From Actinospineispora eucalypti (GTDB lineage: Bacteria > Actinomycetota > Actinomycetes > Mycobacteriales > Pseudonocardiaceae), in assembly GCA_014208095.1 (NCBI GenBank), contig JACHMT010000004.1:744001-808000 (forward strand): a stretch of 64,000 bases of DNA. Direction: 5' to 3'. The notes under the pieces are model-generated. The model had not been told where the DNA came from. It saw only the letters and a program-made list of their open reading frames with translations, and did not search any database. Each line of letters begins with the position of its first letter. The first letter of the stretch is position 1. Positions 58,818 to 64,000 of this stretch are shown in pieces. A program made the position numbers and the translations under genes.

Positions 58818-59442
58818 CCAGCAACGCGGCCTGTTTTTGTCCGTCGATGGGCCGAGTGGCGCCGGGAAATCGACCATCGTCGGGCACCTCGCGCAAATGC
58901 TGGTGACCGCCGGCGAAACCGTCCACGTCACCGCCGAGCCCTCCACCGGCCCGATCGGCACGTTGGCCCGGGAACTGACTGAAACGGTCACCGGGCCCGC
59001 GCTGGCCTGCCTGTACGCGGCCGACCGCTACCACCACATCGACACCGAGATCTGGCCGTACCTCGAACGCGGTGACACGGTGATCGTCGACCGCTACGTC
59101 CCCTCTGGGCTGGTGATCCAGCGCTTCGATGGCGTCGACCCGGCGTTCCTGTGGAAGCTCAACTCCGACGCCCGGCGGACCGACCTCGCGGTGATCCTGG
59201 AAGCAGACCCGACCGTGATCGCGCAACGGCTCGACGAACGCGGACCCCACAACCGGTACCAGCTCCAACCTGGCAGTAGCCACGCCGAGATCTACTTTTA
59301 CGAGCAGGCCACCGAGCGACTGATCCAGGCGGGGTTCGACGTGCTGCGCGTGGACTGCAACCGCCAGGCCGCGCACCAGGTCGCAGCGCACATCCTCGAT
59401 CACCTCATGACCTTCTTCGCGCCCGCGAAGGAGCCCGCGTGA
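58792..59442 (+). CDS. thymidylate kinase-like P-loop kinase
   Basis: 216 residues from ATG 58792 after [10 protein letters not shown]-loop LSVDGPSGAGKSTIVGHLA (about 16-34), DRY motif TVIVDRYVPSGLVIQRF, and VILEADPTVIAQRLDERGPH (LID-like). Domain order matches dTMP kinase (Tmk), but the LID is short and the context is an accessory operon, so it may phosphorylate a modified or alternative nucleotide. Overlaps the next gene by 4 nt. Confidence 0.85.
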   Translation: MVVLRPFSDQQRGLFLSVDGPSGAGKSTIVGHLAQMLVTAGETVHVTAEPSTGPIGTLARELTETVTGPALACLYAADRYHHIDTEIWPYLERGDTVIVDRYVPSGLVIQRFDGVDPAFLWKLNSDARRTDLAVILEADPTVIAQRLDERGPHNRYQLQPGSSHAEIYFYEQATERLIQAGFDVLRVDCNRQAAHQVAAHILDHLMTFFAPAKEPA

Positions 59443-59801
59443 ACACGATCCGCATCGATCGCATCCGCGCGGAGATCCGGTCCGGCCTGGACGGGTGTGA
59501 GGGGCCGCAGCTGGTGGTTCCGATGACCTGCATGCTGGATGGCCGGGAGCATGCGGTCACCGAGCTGGGGTTCGAGCGCCGGACACACGGCCGCTATCGG
59601 GCATTGTGCGGCGCGTGGGTGTGCCCGGGCTCGTTGTTCAGCCCGCCCGGCCAGCCTTGCATGGCCTGTGTCGCCGTTGTGGCGTCTAAGCCAGTTGGGC
59701 GGGCCGTGGCATCGCGCCAGTGGCCGGTGGGCACGCTGAGGACTCGTCTGGTCGTTGCGCACGTCCGTGGCGGTCGGCGAGGAAGGAACTGGAAACCGTG
59801 A
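59439..59801 (+). CDS. small cysteine-containing hypothetical protein
   Basis: 120 residues, GTG 59439 overlapping the kinase stop (GTGA). MNTIRIDRIRAEIRSGLDGC, then RYRALCGAWVCPGSLFSPPG and PCMACVAVVASK; the spaced cysteines could bind zinc. The C-terminal third is basic (RGGRRGRNWKP). No family name recognised, but translational coupling to both neighbours supports expression. Confidence 0.65.
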   Translation: MNTIRIDRIRAEIRSGLDGCEGPQLVVPMTCMLDGREHAVTELGFERRTHGRYRALCGAWVCPGSLFSPPGQPCMACVAVVASKPVGRAVASRQWPVGTLRTRLVVAHVRGGRRGRNWKP

Positions 59802-60001
59802 ACTTGATCAGCCACCCGGCCCTCGAACAGGCGCTTCTGGCGTTTCACGTCGCACTGGAACGGCACGCGCCCGACGACACCCATTCACGGTTCGGCGACT
59901 GGGTGGACGGCAGCGGCACCCGCATCGTCGAAGCGTTGTTGAAGGACGGCTGGCAACCGCCGGTGCCGTCCTGGATGGAGGACTCAGATGGGATGGGCTG
60001 A
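59798..60001 (+). CDS. small hypothetical protein
   Basis: 67 residues, GTG 59798 overlapping the upstream stop by 4 nt. MNLISHPALEQALLAFHVAL then RFGDWVDGSGTRIVEALLKD and WQPPVPSWMEDSDGMG. Acidic, helical; unknown function. Overlaps the next gene by 14 nt. Confidence 0.6.
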   Translation: MNLISHPALEQALLAFHVALERHAPDDTHSRFGDWVDGSGTRIVEALLKDGWQPPVPSWMEDSDGMG

Positions 60002-60224
60002 TCTTCGAATGGTGCACAGCTTGGTGCGCGGCCAGGGGATCGAGCTCGTCATCGAGGACACCGACACTGGCGCACGAGCCGAGGTGACCGGCACCGTGAC
60101 CCAGGTGATCGGAAACGGCACCGCGAACATGGTCGGCCGAGCCCATGTCCGGGGCCGTGCCCGGCGTCTGCCCTTACCCGGTGCTGCGGCGTTGCGCGCG
60201 GTAGATGGCAGCGAGACGCCGTGA
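59988..60224 (+). CDS. small hypothetical protein
   Basis: 78 residues, ATG 59988. MGWADLRMVHSLVRGQGIEL, then the strand-like VTGTVTQVIGNGTANMVGRA. Could be a small beta-barrel. Overlapped at both ends by co-directional frames, continuing the operon. No family recognised. Confidence 0.55.
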   Translation: MGWADLRMVHSLVRGQGIELVIEDTDTGARAEVTGTVTQVIGNGTANMVGRAHVRGRARRLPLPGAAALRAVDGSETP

Positions 60225-60535
60225 CCGGGCACGTTCCTGGTTTCGCCTCGGGATGCGCCTGTGGTTTCGGACAGGGCTTCGCGTTTAGGGCGAACCCCTA
60301 CGCCAGTGCGGTCGTCCTGGTCAGCGGTCACCCGGAAGCTTCGCGTGGTGGCCCCGACAAATGGTTACTTCCGCGGGTCGCCATGTCCTGGGTGGGTAGG
60401 CCTGACACGTTGCCGTTGCTGCTGGGCCGCTGTGCTCAGTGGGCTCCACTAAGCTTAGTGACTAAGCTTAGTGTGTTTATGCTGGTCAAGGTCGAAGTGG
60501 AAGCGCTGGCTGATGTCGGCGTAGTGGTTGCTTAG
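60221..60535 (+). CDS. possible small protein ending the operon
   Basis: 104 residues from GTG 60221, overlapping the upstream stop by 4 nt like its predecessors. SGCACGFGQGFAFRANPYAS and VVLVSGHPEASRGGPDKW look coding, but the last third runs through the 27-bp palindrome at 60446 and looks random. The true 3' end may be damaged or the frame may be accidental. Confidence 0.35.
   Translation: MTGHVPGFASGCACGFGQGFAFRANPYASAVVLVSGHPEASRGGPDKWLLPRVAMSWVGRPDTLPLLLGRCAQWAPLSLVTKLSVFMLVKVEVEALADVGVVVA
60446..60472. promoter_or_regulatory. perfect 27-bp palindrome
   Basis: CACTAAGCTTAGT (60446-60458), a central G, and the exact reverse complement ACTAAGCTTAGTG (60460-60472). It is also two tandem 13-bp palindromic units. 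It resembles tandem operators of GntR-type KorSA/TraR repressors of Streptomyces elements. The only GntR genes in view are chromosomal, so the cognate regulator may lie to the right of the window. Confidence 0.6.
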
Positions 60536-61598
60536 CGGAGGCGACGCGGCTCGGCGCTACTGACGCGACGCTGACGTTGGCCCGGCGCGGCGCTCGCGCT
60601 GTTGCCACTTTGCGGCTCTTGACCAGCGCAAATGGTAGAATCGGTGCATGTTCAGGCCGTCCGGGAAGATTCATAGTCATGGCCGGCGAATTTCCAGGGT
60701 TCGTTTCCCTGCTCTGATCCGTGGTCGTTTCCCAGGTCGTTTCGGTGCTCGTTTCGCGACGTTGCCCACACGGGCGTCCTAAGGGTGTTTAGCCAGGTCA
60801 GCGTGGGTAGTGCCGCCCGTTTGGTCAGGCCCGACAAAGATGGTTGGGGGTGTGGGGGCGGTGCGCGTAGATGTTGACTTGTTCATCCGGTGCGGTGGAT
60901 AGGGCAGGGGACGGTGCCAGCGACCCCGCCAGAGGTTCCGCCAGAGGTTCCGCCAGCGAGTGCGCCAGTCACCCAGCCACCTAGAGTGGCGGACCCTCGC
61001 GGCGTCAAAGTCGCTGCTCACAGCTACGTGATGTAGCTTCGGCGGGCCCCGACTGACCCTTCAAGGGTCACAAGACGCGTCGGCGACGCATGGCCCGCGT
61101 TGGCCCACCCCGGAGGGGTGGGCGGGCAGGTCGCGTTGTGCGGCCTGCTGTGTATCCGCTCCGGCCGAGCTGGCGGGGCTGCTCCGTCCGGGCTCCGACC
61201 GTCCGTGCTGTCCAGATTCCGCCAGCGCGGCGCGCCTTGTACCAGGTGTGGAGCACAGCAAGCACTCGATCGACTGCCAGGTACCCGCGTCGCTCGCGCG
61301 CCGGGGACGGCCGGCCCTTGGCCGGGTCGTTCGAAATTGGGTTGTCCGGTTTCGGCGGTGTCGACCCGTCTCTTACCCGTGAAGGGCATTGCACGGCCGG
61401 ATCCGGGTGTGGGAGGGCGATGAGCGGCAGGACGGCGCAAACGGCTGGTCCGTTGGAGTGGACGTCTCGGGTGGGGTGTCCCCAAACCGGCGGAAAACCG
61501 GAGTTAGGGGCTGGACGGCCCGCGGGGCTGTCGATCGGGAATCGCTGCTGTTTCCTGCGATGGCCCGGCTCGTGGGCCGGGCCAGTCGGAGAACAAGC
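60536..61598. other. non-coding region with hairpin cluster
   Basis: About 1.06 kb without a supported gene. Contains repeated TTTCC-type words (60690-60760), a doubled GCCAGAGGTTCC near 60930-60955, and three hairpins in 100 bp at 61022-61123. Frames across it have poor bias. Candidate control, replication or transfer-origin region of the element. Confidence 0.45.
61022..61123. repeat. cluster of three short hairpins
   Basis: AGCTAC/GTAGCT with GTGAT loop (61022-61038), TGACCCTT-C-AAGGGTCA (61054-61070) and GCCCACCCC-GGA-GGGGTGGGC (61103-61123). Each pair of arms is exact. Clusters of hairpins like this are common near plasmid origins, oriT sites and attachment sites. Confidence 0.5.
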
Positions 61599-61832
61599 AT
61601 GAACAAGCGGCGTCCACGGCGGCGCGTCGTGGAGTACTCCGGTCAGATCCAGCGAGTGGGCGGTTCGGAGGGGCGGCGGCTCCAAGCTGAGCTTGCAGCG
61701 GTGGTGCGTGAGCTGCTGGTCTGGGCCGCCGAGGACCGGGAGGACCGCCTGGCGGATGGGCGCGGTGAGGCTCAGCGGGATCGCGTGGTGGACCCGCGCG
61801 GCACCGGCGGCGATGAGCGGGCCGCGGCGTGA
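61599..61832 (+). CDS. small basic hypothetical protein
   Basis: 77 residues from ATG 61599, GGAG about 9 nt upstream. MNKRRPRRRVVEYSGQIQRV then RRLQAELAAVVRELLVWAAEDREDR and an acidic/basic tail. Helical middle. It might be a small DNA-binding or accessory protein of the element, but no family is recognised. Confidence 0.4.
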   Translation: MNKRRPRRRVVEYSGQIQRVGGSEGRRLQAELAAVVRELLVWAAEDREDRLADGRGEAQRDRVVDPRGTGGDERAAA

Positions 61833-62704
61833 GACACCGGTCGGGAAGGGGTCTCAGGAGATGCGGTAGCTCAGGAAGGCGACGGGCCTTCCGCCCGGAC
61901 CGGCGTTGTGCCCGGTGGTCGCTGCAGCCGGCTCAGCGGCCCCCACGTGGCCTCCACGGCGTCACCGCCGGCATATCCCACTCGGGCGTCGTGCCAGAGG
62001 CACGTTGTCCGTTCGGGTGCCCTTGTGCGCGGCGCCGTTGGCTCGTAGTGGTCGCGGCCACCAGCGCGTGGGCACCACCGCGGCCGCCCCGGCGGTGACC
62101 GAGGTGCAAGCCGGCGGCGCCGATCGTGGCGGGGAAGTGCGCGGAACCGATGCCGCTCTATGCCCCCGTGGTCGCGTGAGGAGTTCGCCGATGCCGCCGC
62201 CTGGCCCGCGACGTGCACCAGTTGCACGTACCGGCGGCGCTCACGCACGGGGCGGCTTGTGATGCGGGACCGCCACGAGACTTCCGAATTTCCAAACGTG
62301 ACTAGTCGCGAGACCGATCTCGCGATCGATCACGGGGGAGATGAGTGGCGAGACCAAGTGTCTCGATTCTCCCGAGACGTTCGAGAAACTCAATCTCGCG
62401 AGATTGTCTCTCGCGAGCCTATCTCGTCTCCCTCGCAACTGGCCCGGGACAAATCTGAACGAAGGGTGCAGGACCTGCTAGAAACTCCGTGTCGACGGTG
62501 ACTGGAGCCGTGGCGTAGTGCTGTTGACCAGTAGAAATAGTGTTAGAATTGATTGCTGGATGCGAGCCGCTGACCACGGTCAGAACTATTTAGATGGCGC
62601 GCGGTTCGGGATGCTGTGTTTTGTGGCTGCAAGATGCCTCGAAATGGTCAATCGAACGCTTGACGTGACCGTCGGGGCGCGCGCCAAGGACGAAAGGAAT
62701 TCAC
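61833..62704. other. non-coding region upstream of recombinase
   Basis: No gene I can support; frames on both strands are Arg/Pro-rich translations of GC-rich DNA, and a 113-codon frame at 62160-62501 has a plausible start (WSREEFADAAAWP) but runs through the CGAGA array. The last 200 bp are AT-rich, with TTGACC at 62524 and TAGAAT slightly downstream as possible promoter boxes for the recombinase (spacing short). Confidence 0.4.
62276..62426. repeat. array of CGAGA/TCTCG motifs
   Basis: CGAGA or its complement TCTCG starts at 62276, 62309, 62318, 62349, 62361, 62373, 62382, 62394, 62399, 62409 and 62422, eleven copies in about 150 bp. Within it CAATCTCGCGAGATTG (62391-62406) is a perfect 16-bp palindrome. 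Looks like a multi-site regulator, iteron or transfer-protein binding region. Confidence 0.65.
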
Positions 62705-64000
62705 GTGGCTAACCAGCCAGTCAACCCGCCGAGACCGAGAAATCGGGACCGGCCAGGGTTGCCGAGCGGGTCTCGCCGCCCGGCGGGTGTGGTGTCCGCG
62801 CGGGTGCCGGTGTCGGGGCCGTCCGGGTTGTCGGACTACGCGGTCTCGCCGATGGGTGCGCCGACCCGGTTGTTGGGTGGTGAGGTGCGGGTGGCGTTCG
62901 TGGGGCGCTGCTCGACCGAGGACCAGCAAGACCCGCGCCAGTCGATGATCCGGCAGCTGGAGAACAGTCGGCGGGCGTTGCCGGAGGCGTGGGTGATCGT
63001 GGCCCATTTCTTCGATGTCGAGTCGGGCCGGATGGAGCTGGAGCAGCGCGGACAGGGCGTCGACTACGAGCGGTTCGATATCCCGATCTCCCGCGACGGC
63101 GGGATCGCGGACCTGTTGGCCGAGGCCAAGCATCCGGGGCGGCGGTTCGACGTGGTGATTTGTGAGAGCGTGTCGCGCATCGCGCGGCGCACGTTCGAGA
63201 GCTTGGAGATCGAGCGTGAGTTGGAGCGGGCTGAGGTGCCGCTGTTCGCGTCGAACGAGCCGATCACCCTGGACGGCAGCTGGGCGCAGCGTCTGCTGCA
63301 GCGGCGGATCAACCAAAGCGTCGCCGAGTGGGAAGTCGCGAACACCCTCGAACAATCCTGGGGTGGGCTGTGCACCCATGTGCGGGATGGCTGGAACATC
63401 GGCAAACCCTGCTACGGGTACAAGGCGAAAACCTACCGCCACCCCAACCCGGTCAAGGCCGAGCGCGGCCACACCAAAACCCGCCTCGAACCCGACGCCG
63501 CACGCGCGGAGACCGTCACGCAGATCGCGTTGTGGCGCTACCACGAGCGGCTCGGCTACGACACCATCGCTGACCGGCTCAACGCCGACCTGGACAGATA
63601 CCCGCCACCGGAGCCGACCAGCAAAGCCCGCGCACGCGGGGCGTGGGGGAAGACCAGCGTCATGGAGATTCTGCGGAACCCGAAATACACCGGCTACCAG
63701 GTGTTCAACCGGCGCGCGTCCCGGTCGCGGCACGGGAAGGTGAACGACCCGATGAAGTGGGTGTGGTCACCCGAACCCGTGCACGAGCCGCTCATCCCCA
63801 AGTGGATGTATGACGAGCTGGCCGCCCGCCGGGGCGCGAGACGCGGCTCCCGAGACGGCAACGAGCCCAACAACCACACCGGGACCAGGCGGACCTATGT
63901 GCTGCGCGGCATGATCTTCTGTCGGTGCGGGCGGCGGATGACCGGCAACCAACGTCACGGCCGCACCTACTACCTGTGCTGGCCGCGCAACAACAACCGC
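62705..64000 (+). CDS. large serine recombinase (integrase), 3' end outside window
   Basis: 432 codons visible from GTG 62705, which follows AAAGGA. After a roughly 55-residue lead the resolvase domain begins (VRVAFVGRCSTEDQQDPRQS; catalytic Ser in CSTEDQ), with DVVICESVSRIARRTFESLE later. The recombinase domain spans about 240-360 (ETVTQIALWRYHERLGYDTI, MEILRNPKYTGYQVFN) and the zinc ribbon begins at MIFCRCGRRMTGN with YYLCWP at the very edge. Large serine recombinases integrate phages and ICEs at specific att sites. No stop is seen before the window ends. Confidence 0.9.
   Translation, partial: MANQPVNPPRPRNRDRPGLPSGSRRPAGVVSARVPVSGPSGLSDYAVSPMGAPTRLLGGEVRVAFVGRCSTEDQQDPRQSMIRQLENSRRALPEAWVIVAHFFDVESGRMELEQRGQGVDYERFDIPISRDGGIADLLAEAKHPGRRFDVVICESVSRIARRTFESLEIERELERAEVPLFASNEPITLDGSWAQRLLQRRINQSVAEWEVANTLEQSWGGLCTHVRDGWNIGKPCYGYKAKTYRHPNPVKAERGHTKTRLEPDAARAETVTQIALWRYHERLGYDTIADRLNADLDRYPPPEPTSKARARGAWGKTSVMEILRNPKYTGYQVFNRRASRSRHGKVNDPMKWVWSPEPVHEPLIPKWMYDELAARRGARRGSRDGNEPNNHTGTRRTYVLRGMIFCRCGRRMTGNQRHGRTYYLCWPRNNNR

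Larger units (their letters stand above)
39502..64000. mobile_element. putative integrative element with defence cargo (right end outside window)
   Basis: Content from about 39.5 kb onward is accessory: a DUF2637 protein typical of actinobacterial conjugative elements, a helicase-methyltransferase operon, a radical-SAM operon, long regulatory non-coding DNA and a large serine recombinase. The A/T content and codon freedom of these genes are visibly higher than to the left. Borders are not proven: no att duplication can be seen and no TraB, RepSA or phage structural genes are in view, so it may be an ICE, a prophage remnant or an island. Confidence 0.55.

Noticed and set aside
58792-59442. Housekeeping thymidylate kinase
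   Set aside because: It lies in an accessory operon with an atypically short LID region; the chromosomal tmk is expected elsewhere.
62276-62426. Proven conjugative clt/TraB site
   Set aside because: TraB recognition sequences are usually 8-bp direct repeats and no traB gene is visible; kept only as a motif array.
61829-62501. Small Arg/Pro-rich frames before the recombinase
   Set aside because: Frames are open on both strands with random-looking translations, and the longest runs through the CGAGA array.

Overview
The window comes from a high-GC actinomycete, most likely a member of the Pseudonocardiaceae (Amycolatopsis-like). The evidence is dense G/C-rich codon use with GTG starts, many ATGA/GTGA gene overlaps, an F420-type nitroreductase, DUF6879 and Scr1-type (DUF5753) regulators, and a DUF2637 protein of actinobacterial mobile elements. 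Positions and motifs were read by eye; no database was searched.

Positions 1-39,500 look like ordinary chromosome packed with regulator/enzyme pairs. The left end carries an oxidative hexuronate cluster: uronate dehydrogenase, IclR regulator, sodium:solute symporter and a partial 5-dehydro-4-deoxyglucarate dehydratase. Next come an aminotransferase/XRE-cupin pair, a MocR regulator, and a two-component system whose probable binding sites (paired CTGAAA boxes) lie before a secreted peptide gene and before an orphan MacB/FtsX-like permease. A DIP1984-family gene is followed by a tRNA-like sequence. A repeat nest at 16.45-17.46 kb holds a hexanucleotide array, inverted copies, two palindromes and a 45-bp tandem array. 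Further on are AraC, GntR, HAD, HD, DUF899 and alpha/beta-hydrolase genes, a frameshifted copper amine oxidase next to a phenylacetate-CoA ligase, and a CorA channel. The mosBA pair encodes a molybdenum storage protein. A polyprenyl synthase and a run of small enzymes complete this part. Several intergenic regions hold REP-like palindromes.

From about 39.5 kb to the right edge the content changes to that of an integrative element: a DUF2637 membrane protein at the left, and a large serine recombinase running off the right edge. The cargo is two divergent operons. The minus-strand operon encodes a giant DUF1998 helicase with a nuclease-like C-terminus, an SNF2 helicase and an Eco57I-type adenine methyltransferase, joined by 4-nt overlaps, followed by a DUF262-DUF1524-RAMA gene broken by four frameshifts and a stop. 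This resembles a rearranged DISARM-like anti-phage system. The plus-strand operon starts with a DUF6879/Scr1 regulatory trio and continues with a radical SAM enzyme, a DEDDh exonuclease, a thymidylate-kinase-like protein and several small proteins, all overlapping. I know no named system with this composition. Between this operon and the recombinase lie about 2.5 kb of mostly non-coding DNA with a perfect 27-bp palindrome, a hairpin cluster and an array of CGAGA/TCTCG motifs, probably control or transfer sites.
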